A stretch of 64,000 bases of DNA from Christensenellaceae bacterium (GTDB taxonomy: Bacteria > Bacillota > Clostridia > Christensenellales > Christensenellaceae): the NCBI GenBank assembly GCA_022846035.1, contig AP025580.1:744001-808000 (forward strand), in the 5' to 3' direction. Below are positions 8,383 to 16,507 of this stretch, piece by piece (position 1 is the stretch's first letter; each line of letters starts with the position of its first letter). The notes below the pieces were generated by a model. The model ran no database searches, was not told where the DNA came from, and saw nothing but the letters and a program-made list of their open reading frames with translations. A program made the position numbers and the translations under genes.

Positions 8383-8775
8383 ATGGCGGTAACGCAGCAA
8401 ACGATGACAGTGGGCGGGCTGCTGAAAAAGGCGATGTCGCTGATGGGCGAGGAAGGAAAATATGAGAGCGGGTACGAGCCGTTTGTAGCGGAAATCGTAA
8501 ACCAGCTTCTGGCGGATTGCTTTGACATCAACAACGCGATACGCGAAAGCGCGGGAAAAGAGCCGCTTACCGTTATTCCGTCTGTGGAAAAAACGGCGGA
8601 CGTACTGCCTTATGAATACGAGACGCTTACGAATATTATGGTATACGGGCTGGCGTACTGGCTGCTTTTTCAGGACGACGAAAACGACAAGGCGAACGTC
8701 TGCAATATGATGTACGAGCAGAACAAGGTAAGATTTACGAAAGCCGCGTATGCGGACGTTGTGAGCAATTATTGA
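8383..8775 (+). CDS. Probable head-tail adaptor (tail tubular A / gp4-like)
   Basis: This encodes 130 residues. I start it at the ATG at 8383, which has AGAGGAAAC just upstream; an earlier in-frame ATG at 8317 lies inside the hairpin and gives a Gly/Arg-rich leader unlike a protein. The product is mainly helical (LLKKAMSLMGEEGKYESGY, ADCFDINNAIRE, LTNIMVYGLAYWLLF). Size, helical content and position between capsid and the large tail protein match the dodecameric connector that sits under the portal in short-tailed phages. No sequence motif is decisive. Confidence 0.5.
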   Translation: MAVTQQTMTVGGLLKKAMSLMGEEGKYESGYEPFVAEIVNQLLADCFDINNAIRESAGKEPLTVIPSVEKTADVLPYEYETLTNIMVYGLAYWLLFQDDENDKANVCNMMYEQNKVRFTKAAYADVVSNY

Positions 8776-8784
8776 GGTGTCGCG

Positions 8785-10644
8785 ATGGGAAGAGCATTAT
8801 TGCCGAGCGGATCGGCTACGAGAAAATTCGAACTGTCGAAATTCAAGGGAGTGGACTTTGGTTCCGAGCTGGGCGCGGTGGATCCGTCGCGTTCGCCCGA
8901 TTGCCTGAACATGATTTCCGAGCAGAGCGGCAGGCCGGTGAAGCGGTTCGGCTATGAAAAGCTTTTGCAGCTTGACGGACGCATAAACGGCATATTCAGG
9001 TTGGTGCAAAAAAACGTAGTAAAGCGTATCGTGCACTGCGGGACAAAGCTTTTTGCGTGGAACGAGGATAATACCACCACGCAGCTTTACGCGGACATGA
9101 ACGACCAAAGGTCTACGGCTTTCCAGATGAACAGCAAGCTTTGGATATTGGACGGCAAGGCCCTTTTGCGGTATGACGGTACGAGCGTGGTGACGGCGCA
9201 GAGCGTTGCTTACACGCCGACTACGCGCATTAAGTGTCCGCCCAGCGGCGGCGGGGAAAACTACGAGCCGGTAAACCTGCTTTCCAATACGCGTATCAAC
9301 GAGTTTTTCGCGGATGGACAGGCACAGGTTTTCCAGCTCGATGCGCCGAATATCAGCAGCGTGATCAAAGTAGAACAACTGGACGCGAACGGAGACTGGA
9401 ATCCGATAGGATTCGGCGCGGTGGACAAGGCGCTTGGAAAGGTGACGCTGGGCAGCGCCCCGCCTGCCGGCTCCGGCGGAATGGACAACGTACGCATTAC
9501 GTTTACCAAAGAGGCGCCGGAAAACGCGAAGAGGATCAATCAATGCACCACGGGTATCACCTGGGGCCTGGGCGGTTTCAACCGCCTGTTTGTGACGGGA
9601 AATCCGGATTTTGTGAATATGGATTTTGCCTCCGAGGTCACGACGGAGACGCGCAACGCGCCCACCTATTTTCCGGATACGGGTTACGCGCTTGCGGGGC
9701 AGGACAATACGAAAATTATCGGATACCTGCGCAGCGGGGAAAACCTCGCGATCCTAAAAGAGGACAACGACCAGGACGCGACGGTGTTCTTGCGCAGCGC
9801 GTCGATGGACGATGGGGCACAGACGGTTATATTCCCGACAAAGACAGGGATCGCCGGCGTGGGCGCGGTATCGCCGTATTGTTTAAAGGACCTGCGAGAC
9901 GACCATCTGTTTCTGTCGAGGCAGGGAGTCTTCGCGATTTCGGCGAATGCGGTCACTTCCGAGCGTTACGCGCAGGCGAGAAGCGAGCTTGTCAATAAAA
10001 AGCTGATCCGTGAACCAAACCTTGAAGAGGCGGTGGCGGTAGAATGCGACGGCTACCTTTATATCGCGGTGAACTCCCACGTGTACGTGGCGGACGCTTC
10101 GCAAAGGTCGTACATGGGCAAAAGCGCGGAGCAATACCAGTACGAGTGGTATTACTGGGAAAACGTGCCGGCGCGTTGCTGGTTTATCGAGGATGGCCGA
10201 ATGCTGTTCGGCTGCGAAGACGGCCGGATCTGCCGCTTTTATAATGCCAAGCGGTCGGATTCGTATAACGACGACGGGCAGCCCATATTCGCGCGCTGGA
10301 CAACGCCGGAGCTGGCTTTCGATACCTATTCCAAATACAAGACGCTGCGGCACGTCTATACGAAACTGAACCCGTACGCGCGCTCGAGCGTGAAAATATA
10401 CATCAAGGACGAGGGGACGTTCATGCTGATAGACGAGAAAACGGCGGATATTATGAATTTTGGGGATGTCGATTTTAACCGGTTTACTTTCAATACCAAT
10501 ACGGATGTAAACGTGATCCACACCAAGGTCAAGGCGAAAAAGATCGTAACCACGCAGCTTAAGTTTGAAAACGACGTGCCGGGCGAGGCTTTCGGGCTGT
10601 ATGGCACGGCAATTTATTACGACCTGAAATCGAATGTGAAGTGA
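8785..10644 (+). CDS. Probable tail nozzle / tail tubular B-like protein
   Basis: This encodes 619 residues starting ten bases after the adaptor stop. The sequence is rich in beta strands with repeated aromatic-Asp-Gly turns (KLWILDGKALLRYDG, RMLFGCEDGRICRFY), as in beta-propeller nozzle or hub proteins at the tip of podovirus tails (T7 gp12, P22 gp10). The N-terminal DPSRSPDCLNMISEQSGRP resembles the start of such proteins, which line up the tube with the adaptor. No tape measure or tail tube gene is present, supporting a short-tailed virion. Homology to gp12/gp10 is inferred from position and pattern. Confidence 0.55.
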   Translation: MGRALLPSGSATRKFELSKFKGVDFGSELGAVDPSRSPDCLNMISEQSGRPVKRFGYEKLLQLDGRINGIFRLVQKNVVKRIVHCGTKLFAWNEDNTTTQLYADMNDQRSTAFQMNSKLWILDGKALLRYDGTSVVTAQSVAYTPTTRIKCPPSGGGENYEPVNLLSNTRINEFFADGQAQVFQLDAPNISSVIKVEQLDANGDWNPIGFGAVDKALGKVTLGSAPPAGSGGMDNVRITFTKEAPENAKRINQCTTGITWGLGGFNRLFVTGNPDFVNMDFASEVTTETRNAPTYFPDTGYALAGQDNTKIIGYLRSGENLAILKEDNDQDATVFLRSASMDDGAQTVIFPTKTGIAGVGAVSPYCLKDLRDDHLFLSRQGVFAISANAVTSERYAQARSELVNKKLIREPNLEEAVAVECDGYLYIAVNSHVYVADASQRSYMGKSAEQYQYEWYYWENVPARCWFIEDGRMLFGCEDGRICRFYNAKRSDSYNDDGQPIFARWTTPELAFDTYSKYKTLRHVYTKLNPYARSSVKIYIKDEGTFMLIDEKTADIMNFGDVDFNRFTFNTNTDVNVIHTKVKAKKIVTTQLKFENDVPGEAFGLYGTAIYYDLKSNVK

Positions 10645-10663
10645 GGCGGAGTAAAACGACAGG

Positions 10664-10691
10664 AGAACCGCGATAGTCCGGCGGTTCTTTT
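10664..10691 (+). terminator. Weak terminator behind the nozzle gene
   Basis: AGAACCGC and GCGGTTCT form an eight-pair stem with a nine-base loop, followed by TTTTC. It lies inside the late operon and may lower expression of the fibre and lysis genes rather than end the transcript. Confidence 0.55.
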
Positions 10692-10745
10692 CGCGGGGCA
10701 AACAAAGCAACAGAATCGATAGGGCGACTGAAAGGAGCAAAGTGT

Positions 10746-12416
10746 ATGCCAATTAAGGATTTGAAATTTGCAGAGGGAAATTTTACCGGAAAGGACGTTG
10801 CGAGCCTGCCGGATAATCCGTCTGCTGAGGGAATATCGGCGGCGCAGCTGAAAGCGCGGTTTGATAACGTGGGTAAGGTGATGGTCGCGCTCGGAAAGTA
10901 TAACGAGCTGATCGACGCGCTTACCGCGCAAACAGGGGCGGGAGAAATAGGAACGGCAGCGATAGGCGGGGTGGACGGCGCGAATGTTCAAGAGACGCTC
11001 GCAGGCCTCAAGGCTTTAGATGACGCCAATAAAGAGGAGCTTAAGGAGCTGATCGGACAGAGGGTGGCAAAAACGGACGTCGTACAGATGCGCGGGCGCA
11101 GCGAAACGCAGGTCATGAGCCAGAGAGCGGTTACGGACGCGATCGACGCCGGCGGCGGTGGCGGCGCGGGAGGCGGAGAGTTCGAGCCTGTGGGCTGCAT
11201 GAAGTTCTACGCAGGGGAAACGCTGCCGGATGGGTACCTTTGGTGCGACGGGCAGAGCTATCCGGCGAACGGGATATACAAGAAGCTTTTCGACGTGATC
11301 GGAACGGCGTACAACCAAACGGATGACGCGGAGGGCACTTTCCGCGTGCCGGATATGCGCGGGCGCGTAGGCGTGGGCAAAAACGCGGGAACGTTTGACA
11401 CGGTCGGAAAAACGGGCGGGGAAGAGGCGGTGACCCTTACCAGCGTGCAAAGCGGTTTGCGGGCGCATGGGCACCCCATCGCCTATCCGGCCGGATGCGA
11501 CGGCATGGTTTTAACCCGAACGGGAGCCGCGGGCGGGCATATTGCCGCGACAAGCGGCGTCGCGCTGTCTACAGGCATGCCAAGTATAAACAATGTCGCG
11601 GCGACAGACGCGATAGATTCGCACGAAAATATGCCGCCCTACCTGGTGTGTAACTATATCATCAAATACGACCGCAGCTACGAGCAGATCGGCGTGACCG
11701 CGCCGCCTGTGATCTGGGATTTTGCCGCTTGCGAGTGGCAGGAACAAGACGGCGGCGGATATGTGCTTTCCATCCCCGAAAGCGAGCACCGGCGGGGTCA
11801 GTACTGCGTGTTGACCGCGCTTTACGATACTACGGAAGCGGGGAAGCTGAAAGCCGTGCTGTTTGAGATGGAAAAGAACGAAGCGGGCGACATCACGATC
11901 TATTCGGACAGCGCGTTTACGGGCAAGGCATACATCGACAGGGTGTACATGGCAAGCGCGGGGCGCGTTCTTTCCGTAAACGGGCAAACGCCGGATATGG
12001 ACGGCGACGTGAATATCGACGCCGATATTTTTGATAAGGTTTACCCTGTTGGGTCAATTTACATGAGCGTTAATAACGTGAATCCGGCGGCCTTGTTCGG
12101 CGGAACGTGGGAAGCGTGGGGCGCGGGACGTATGCCCGTGGGCGTGGACGCGGCGCAAAGCGAATTTGATACGGTGGAAAAAACGGGCGGCGCAAAAACG
12201 GTTACATTAACCGGCAATCAGATTCCGTCAGTGGGCTTGCAGGTACAGGGCAGTCAATATCATTATGGCGGCACGACAGGCGGAGCTGGTATCAACGCCG
12301 GAACATATGGCGCAAATGTATCGGATGGACCTAAGGTTACGACATTAGGCGGAGGCCAGGCGCATAATAACCTGCAGCCGTACATCACCTGTTATATGTG
12401 GAAACGCACGGCATAG
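10746..12416 (+). CDS. Phage tail-collar fibre protein with gp10-like C-terminus
   Basis: This encodes 556 residues, probably a receptor-binding appendage. After a helical N-terminal ~130 residues that probably anchor it, and a Gly-rich linker, residues about 155-220 match a phage tail-collar domain (GCMKFYAGETLPDGYLWCDG, then FRVPDMRGRVGVG). The last ~120 residues repeat the theme in baseplate gp10 C-terminal style: YPVGSIYMSV, FGGTWEAWGAGRMPVG and a terminal QPYITCYMWKRT. Both domains form trimeric knobs at fibre tips. Having two distinct collar modules in one chain is notable. The gene starts a new segment behind a terminator. Confidence 0.8.
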   Translation: MPIKDLKFAEGNFTGKDVASLPDNPSAEGISAAQLKARFDNVGKVMVALGKYNELIDALTAQTGAGEIGTAAIGGVDGANVQETLAGLKALDDANKEELKELIGQRVAKTDVVQMRGRSETQVMSQRAVTDAIDAGGGGGAGGGEFEPVGCMKFYAGETLPDGYLWCDGQSYPANGIYKKLFDVIGTAYNQTDDAEGTFRVPDMRGRVGVGKNAGTFDTVGKTGGEEAVTLTSVQSGLRAHGHPIAYPAGCDGMVLTRTGAAGGHIAATSGVALSTGMPSINNVAATDAIDSHENMPPYLVCNYIIKYDRSYEQIGVTAPPVIWDFAACEWQEQDGGGYVLSIPESEHRRGQYCVLTALYDTTEAGKLKAVLFEMEKNEAGDITIYSDSAFTGKAYIDRVYMASAGRVLSVNGQTPDMDGDVNIDADIFDKVYPVGSIYMSVNNVNPAALFGGTWEAWGAGRMPVGVDAAQSEFDTVEKTGGAKTVTLTGNQIPSVGLQVQGSQYHYGGTTGGAGINAGTYGANVSDGPKVTTLGGGQAHNNLQPYITCYMWKRTA

Positions 12417-12431
12417 GAAAGGGGAAACGAT

Positions 12432-12806
12432 ATGAGTATCAAAATAACGACGGCGATCGAAGGAACGCCGGAAAGAATCGAAAACGAAAACGGCGTGGCG
12501 ATCAAGTTTCGGGATGGAACAATGATTTGCACGAAGCACATCGAATACCCGAGCATTCCGATCACAACGGCTTTCGGATCTGATTTTATGTCCGAGGCTA
12601 TGTGGCTGGGCACTGAGTACGCGGCGGAATTTACGGAAATATATAACGAACAGGTAACCGTGATCACAAAATCGGACGCGGGCGCATGGTATCAGGTGGC
12701 TCACAACGCGGCAACAGGAGAACTGATGTTTTCACTGGTGCGGGCGACGTCTAAAACAGCGACCGACGTCAAAGCGGAAGTCATGGCAATCGGGCGATGG
12801 AAATAA
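12432..12806 (+). CDS. Hypothetical phage protein, possible fibre accessory
   Basis: This encodes 124 residues, 15 bases after the fibre gene, with AAAGGGG upstream. It has no recognised motif. The sequence is beta-rich (AIKFRDGTMICTKHIEYPSI, AWYQVAHNAATGELMFSLVR), similar in flavour to small tail-tip domains that accompany collar fibres and carry an environment or ligand-binding surface. A chaperone or a second small fibre are alternatives. Confidence 0.55.
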   Translation: MSIKITTAIEGTPERIENENGVAIKFRDGTMICTKHIEYPSIPITTAFGSDFMSEAMWLGTEYAAEFTEIYNEQVTVITKSDAGAWYQVAHNAATGELMFSLVRATSKTATDVKAEVMAIGRWK

Positions 12807-12822
12807 AGGAGGGGAATGAACA

Positions 12823-13515
12823 ATGGCGATTGATTTTCAAAAGATGTTTGAGGACGAACTTGTAAAAAGCTCTGCGGGTTACGACGAACAAATCAAGGGT
12901 TATGAAAACGCGCAAGCGGAAGAACAAAAAGCTCTTGAGGCGCAGCGTGATAACCAGGAGAAAAAATTGCAGGCGACGCGTCAGAGTTCGCAGCAGGACG
13001 CTTATGTCAGCAAGCGTATGGCGGAAAAAAACATGCCCCAGCTTCTGGCGGCGCAGGGGATCACAGGAGGAATGGCGGAAACGACCGCGTCCAATGTGTT
13101 CAATAATTACCTGAAAGCGAAAACGGCCGCGGACAGTACCTATTCGACGGCGAACAGCGACCTGATGAGCAATTATATGACCAACAGCGCCAGCTTAAAG
13201 ACAAAGTATAACCAGCTTTTAGGCGAGGCCCGCCAAAAGCAGAGAGACGATGCGTTTACAAGGGCGCAGTTCGCGTACCAGGTGGCATTAGCAGAAGAGG
13301 AACGTAGGAAACAGGAAGAAGAACGCCGAAGAAAAGAAGAGGCTGCGGCAAGCAGCAAGAAAAAGGGCAAAACAAGTTATACGCCGAAATATACGAATCC
13401 CAACACAAAAAAAGCCGGAACCAAGGAGTTTGGCGGTTACATCAGTCCATACAAGACGACTTCGAAATATGATAAAACTTACGCCAACGCCGTTTACGGT
13501 AACAAGTGGAGGTAA
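12823..13515 (+). CDS. Small coiled-coil virion protein with YANAVYGNK tail
   Basis: This encodes 230 residues. Residues 20-65 and 140-185 are long charged helices (QVALAEEERRKQEEERRRKEEA) typical of coiled coil. The middle (TASNVFNNYLKAKTAADSTY) is Ala/Ser/Thr-rich. The C-terminal 50 residues are Lys/Tyr/Thr-rich and end in TYANAVYGNKWR, a near copy of a motif at the N-terminus of the 1105-residue internal virion protein (26-35) and again at 213-221. Shared motifs and coiled coils suggest an internal or ejected virion protein that docks to the same partner. The family is not recognised. Confidence 0.6.
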   Translation: MAIDFQKMFEDELVKSSAGYDEQIKGYENAQAEEQKALEAQRDNQEKKLQATRQSSQQDAYVSKRMAEKNMPQLLAAQGITGGMAETTASNVFNNYLKAKTAADSTYSTANSDLMSNYMTNSASLKTKYNQLLGEARQKQRDDAFTRAQFAYQVALAEEERRKQEEERRRKEEAAASSKKKGKTSYTPKYTNPNTKKAGTKEFGGYISPYKTTSKYDKTYANAVYGNKWR

Positions 13516-13594
13516 AAGCCTCGCGGCGGATTCGGAGGCGGGGGCGGATCGTGGTAAAACAAGGCATAACAAGAAAGGCAAAGGAGAATAAAAG

Positions 13595-14371
13595 ATGTTC
13601 GAATATATAAAGGACTATCATTTGCAGTTTAACGGGGCGCTTACGCCGCGCCGCGCTACTAAAAGGATCCTGCTGCACCATACGTCGGGCGGCGATACGG
13701 AAACGGTGGCGGGAATCCATGCATATCATCTTTCAAAAGGACACAAAGGGATCGATTACAACATTTGCGTGGAACGCGACGGCAGCGTGGCGTGGGGGCG
13801 CGGGCTTACGTATTGCGGCGGCTCGGTCAACAATTCGGCGGCGCTCACACGGGGCATGAACGACGATTCGGTCGCTATCGCGGTCCTGGGGGATTTTGAG
13901 CACAACCATATGTCAAAGGCGCAGAAAGACGCGCTTTTCCGTGTGACGCGCGACGTAGCGCGGTATTACGGACTGACGGAGATCAAGGGCCACAGCGAGG
14001 CCGCGGGACGCTCTTACACCGATTGCCCGGGCAGGTATTTTCCGTTGGACGAGGTTCGCTCGTATGCCACGGGCGGCCTTGAAGAAGAAAAAGGGCAGGC
14101 GGCAGAGCCGGAAACTCATGTTCTAAAGCTCACGCGCAATTTAAAGCTGTCGTCCCCGATGATGCGCGGCGGCGACGTACAGGCGGCGCAGGAGCGCCTT
14201 GCATACCATAAGGCGCAGCCGGGCAATATCGACGGGATATACGGCGAAAAAACAAGGGCTGCGGTCATCCGTTTCCAGAAAGCGCGTATCGCCGAGGGGT
14301 ACGACCTTGGAAGCGCGGGCGCCGACGGCGTGGTCGGGCCTAAGACATGGGCTATCTTATGGCAGGGATGA
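13595..14371 (+). CDS. Endolysin: N-acetylmuramoyl-L-alanine amidase with peptidoglycan-binding domain
   Basis: This encodes 258 residues. It hydrolyses the bond between muramic acid and the peptide stem at the end of the lytic cycle. Residues 20-155 form an amidase_2/PGRP domain: RILLHHTSGG supplies the first zinc histidine, and KGHSEAAGRSYTDCPGRYF the second histidine and the conserved DCPG. Residues about 190-258 form a PG_binding_1 domain (RGGDVQAAQERLAYH, GNIDGIYGEKTRAAVIRFQK, DGVVGPKTW). No signal peptide is seen, so export depends on the holin encoded next. Confidence 0.9.
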   Translation: MFEYIKDYHLQFNGALTPRRATKRILLHHTSGGDTETVAGIHAYHLSKGHKGIDYNICVERDGSVAWGRGLTYCGGSVNNSAALTRGMNDDSVAIAVLGDFEHNHMSKAQKDALFRVTRDVARYYGLTEIKGHSEAAGRSYTDCPGRYFPLDEVRSYATGGLEEEKGQAAEPETHVLKLTRNLKLSSPMMRGGDVQAAQERLAYHKAQPGNIDGIYGEKTRAAVIRFQKARIAEGYDLGSAGADGVVGPKTWAILWQG

Positions 14372-14384
14372 AAGGAGAAAAACC

Positions 14385-14669
14385 ATGAAAAATATTAACT
14401 GGAAAGTAAGGGTGAAAAGCCCGCAGTTTTGGATCGGTATATTGGGCGTGATCGCGTCGCCGGTGCTGGCATATTACGGGCTTTCGTACGCGGACATGAC
14501 GACGTGGGAGAGTATCGGCAATGTGCTGGCGCAGTTCTTTACCAACCCGTTTTTGATCGGCACGGTGGTTATGGCCGTGCTTTCGTTTATAGGGGTGCTG
14601 ACCGATCCGACGACCAAAGGCGTTTCGGACAGCGAGCAGGCTATGGAGTATAAAAAACCCAAGGAGTAA
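14385..14669 (+). CDS. Phage holin, phi-LC3-like
   Basis: This encodes 94 residues. The start is ATG 14385, with AAAGGAG upstream; longer in-frame extensions run into the endolysin gene in another frame and are not credible. It begins NINWKVRVKSPQFW, the typical opening of phi-LC3-family holins, followed by two membrane spans (about 18-37 and 55-75) and a charged tail. It would open the membrane for the endolysin. Confidence 0.85.
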   Translation: MKNINWKVRVKSPQFWIGILGVIASPVLAYYGLSYADMTTWESIGNVLAQFFTNPFLIGTVVMAVLSFIGVLTDPTTKGVSDSEQAMEYKKPKE

Positions 14670-14677
14670 GGCGGCAT

Positions 14678-14974
14678 ATGGACACAAGGCAGTTGACAAC
14701 CGAGATAGCGCGCATTGACAGAACAGTAAGCGGACACACCGAGCAGATCAGAACACTGTTTGAGCAGCAAAAGGAAATAAAGGACCTTACAAAAGCGACG
14801 AACTCGCTTGCTATATCGGTTGAAAAACTGGCCGATAAAGTGATGAACGTGGATGAGCGGCTGGACACTATTGAAAAGGGCGAGAAACAAAAGCGCTTTG
14901 AAATATGGAAAGCTGTTGTGCCTACGATGATCGTCGGGATCGTATCGTTTCTGATCGCGCGGCTTTTAGGGTAA
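14678..14974 (+). CDS. XhlA-like lysis accessory protein
   Basis: This encodes 98 residues. Residues 1-70 form a heptad-patterned helix (TEIARIDRTVSGHTEQIRTL, SVEKLADKVMNVDERLDTIE); residues about 78-97 are a single C-terminal membrane anchor (VVPTMIVGIVSFLIARLL). This layout matches hemolysin XhlA of PBSX-type lysis cassettes, which works with a holin. It is the last phage gene before the tRNA operon. Confidence 0.75.
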   Translation: MDTRQLTTEIARIDRTVSGHTEQIRTLFEQQKEIKDLTKATNSLAISVEKLADKVMNVDERLDTIEKGEKQKRFEIWKAVVPTMIVGIVSFLIARLLG

Positions 14975-15059
14975 CGAAGAGGGGCGCGGGCTTGAGGGAA
15001 CTTAGGACTGCGGCCGATCGGTCACCTCGGCCCTGTAATGCTCCCTGGCGGCAAACAAA

Positions 15060-15091
15060 AACTCCCCGAGACATATGGTTTCGGGGAGTTT
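15060..15091 (-). terminator. Terminator of the tRNA operon
   Basis: ACTCCCCGA and TCGGGGAGT form a perfect stem; read on the minus strand it is followed by TTTTTG. It lies three bases downstream of tRNA-Lys. In the plus direction the shorter TTTTG may also stop phage transcription. Confidence 0.8.
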
Positions 15092-15093
15092 TG

Positions 15094-15170
15094 TGGTGGA
15101 CCACCAGGGACTCGAACCCTGGACACCCTGATTAAGAGTCAGGTGCTCTAGCCAACTGAGCTAGTGGTCC
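15094..15170 (-). tRNA. tRNA-Lys (anticodon CTT)
   Basis: The full cloverleaf has a GGACCAC/GTGGTCC acceptor stem, anticodon loop CTCTTAA, the TTCGAGT T loop and an encoded CCA. It is the last gene of the operon and its 3' end faces the prophage, a typical integration side. Confidence 0.95.
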
Positions 15171-15183
15171 GGCTTGTAAAACG

Positions 15184-15257
15184 TGGAGCGGGTGATGGGA
15201 ATCGAACCCACGCATTCGGCTTGGAAGGCCGACGCTCTACCATTGAGCCACACCCGC
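15184..15257 (-). tRNA. tRNA-Gly (anticodon TCC)
   Basis: 74 nt including encoded CCA; acceptor GCGGGTG/CACCCGC, anticodon loop CTTCCAA. Its acceptor and T arm are identical to those of the neighbouring Gly-CCC gene, suggesting duplication followed by an anticodon arm change. Confidence 0.95.
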
Positions 15258-15283
15258 ATAAGCGAAGCGGTTTTTAAAAACGA

Positions 15284-15357
15284 TGGAGCGGGTGATGGGA
15301 ATCGAACCCACATAGCCGGCTTGGGAAGCCGGTGCTCTACCACTGAGCTACACCCGC
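15284..15357 (-). tRNA. tRNA-Gly (anticodon CCC)
   Basis: 74 nt including CCA; anticodon loop TTCCCAA. Near-duplicate of the Gly-TCC gene outside the anticodon arm. Confidence 0.95.
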
Positions 15358-15395
15358 GTTTCGGTTCTCCTTACAAGGCCCGCCGCCTGAAAGCT

Positions 15396-15421
15396 TTGTT
15401 CCCACCATAGGGTGGGAACAA
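15396..15421 (-). other. Hairpin between two tRNA-Gly genes
   Basis: TTGTTCCCACC and GGTGGGAACAA form a perfect 11-pair stem around a four-base loop. It has no T run, so it may guide processing of the tRNA precursor. Confidence 0.5.
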
Positions 15422-15436
15422 CTTTCAAACATTTCA

Positions 15437-15511
15437 TGGAGCGGAAGACGAGATTCGAACTCGCGACATTCGCCTTGGCAAGGCGACGCTCTACCACTGA
15501 GCCACTCCCGC
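15437..15511 (-). tRNA. tRNA-Gly (anticodon GCC)
   Basis: 75 nt including CCA; acceptor GCGGGAG/CTTCCGC with one G-T pair, anticodon loop TTGCCAA. It is more divergent than the other two Gly genes. Confidence 0.95.
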
Positions 15512-15533
15512 ATATTGGTGATTATTCAGATAG

Positions 15534-15617
15534 TGGTGCGGGCGAAAGGACTCGAACCTTCACGCCTGGGGCACTAGATTCTAAGTCTAGCGCGTCTGCC
15601 AATTCCGCCACGCCCGC
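15534..15617 (-). tRNA. tRNA-Leu (anticodon TAG)
   Basis: 84 nt class II tRNA with a variable arm, anticodon loop CTTAGAA, encoded CCA. It is the first gene of the operon, 31 bases behind the promoter -10 box. Confidence 0.95.
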
Positions 15618-15648
15618 GTACTTGCCGCGTCCGTAACGCGCAAGAATT

Positions 15649-15677
15649 ATTATATAGATTTTTCATAAATATGTCAA
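15649..15677 (-). promoter_or_regulatory. Consensus promoter of the tRNA operon
   Basis: Read on the minus strand: TTGACA, 17-base spacer, TATAAT, both hexamers perfect. Positioned directly upstream of tRNA-Leu. Confidence 0.9.
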
Positions 15678-15704
15678 GCAAAAACATACAAAAAATAGAT
15701 ACGC

Positions 15705-16388
15705 TCAAGCCATGCGCAGACCGGAGCACTCCTGCTCCAGTTTTGTTTTGCGTTCTTTCCAATCGGGCATGTTTTCGTTGAGGAAAGCGCGGAACTCGGG
15801 GCCGTGGTTCGGATGGACTAAGTGGATAAGCTCGTGCAGAACCACGTATTCGATACATTCTAAAGACGCGCACAGCAAATAGTAATTGAGGCGGATGGTA
15901 CGGTCGCTGCTGGTGCAACTGCCCCACAGGGTCTGCATCTTGCGCACTTTGACAAGCGGCTTTCGATCATCCTCGCCGCACACGGCAGGATACCATTTTT
16001 CCACAAGGGCGTTGAATGTTTCAAAGGCCTGCTGCTTCCACCAGGCGTCCACGACTTCCTTGTATTTGTCAGGATTGGTACAAAAAATCGTCAGATTGTT
16101 GCCGTTTAAGGCAACGCCCGTGCGGCGGTCCTTGACGACCTCGAAAGTATAATCGTTTCCCATATACTGCATGGTGTCCGTATTTTCCGATTTCTGGAAG
16201 TTGCGGATATGACTTTCGATCCAGCCTTTCTTGGAATTCACGAATTCATAGATACGGGATTCGGCGGTGCCATAAGGCGCGCTCACGCATACCCGGCCGT
16301 CGCGGCATACGCGCAGCCTGATATTCTTCATTGTTTTTTTGCTGACCGCGATCTGGATCGCGCTCCCGTCTGATAAAATGATTTTCAT
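15705..16388 (-). CDS. YgjP-like zinc metallopeptidase (DUF45/SprT-like)
   Basis: This encodes 227 residues from ATG at 16388, which has GCGAGGTG upstream; the open frame extends 23 codons further without a ribosome site. The active-site motif HELIHLVHPNHGPEF carries the HExxH pair and the downstream conserved His of the M48/SprT-like family; LWGSCTSSDRTIRLNYYL is the conserved segment preceding it. It is predicted cytosolic and single domain. Its natural substrate is unknown. It sits alone between the tRNA operon and the c-di-GMP gene, downstream of a terminator, so it is probably transcribed from its own promoter near 16410-16430. Confidence 0.8.
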   Translation of the reverse strand: MKIILSDGSAIQIAVSKKTMKNIRLRVCRDGRVCVSAPYGTAESRIYEFVNSKKGWIESHIRNFQKSENTDTMQYMGNDYTFEVVKDRRTGVALNGNNLTIFCTNPDKYKEVVDAWWKQQAFETFNALVEKWYPAVCGEDDRKPLVKVRKMQTLWGSCTSSDRTIRLNYYLLCASLECIEYVVLHELIHLVHPNHGPEFRAFLNENMPDWKERKTKLEQECSGLRMA

Positions 16389-16439
16389 AAACACCTCGCC
16401 ATTCTTTACTATTATAGCACAAAAAGCTATAAGATGCAT

Positions 16440-16469
16440 GAAAAAAGAAGCTTTCACAATGAAAACTTC
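16440..16469 (-). terminator. Terminator of the EAL gene
   Basis: On the minus strand GAAGTTTTCA and TGAAAGCTTC pair through ten positions (one G-T) around a three-base loop, followed by six T residues. Confidence 0.75.
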
Positions 16470-16507
16470 CCCAAGGCTTTCCGGATAATAAAAGGGTAAA
16501 GGGGGGC

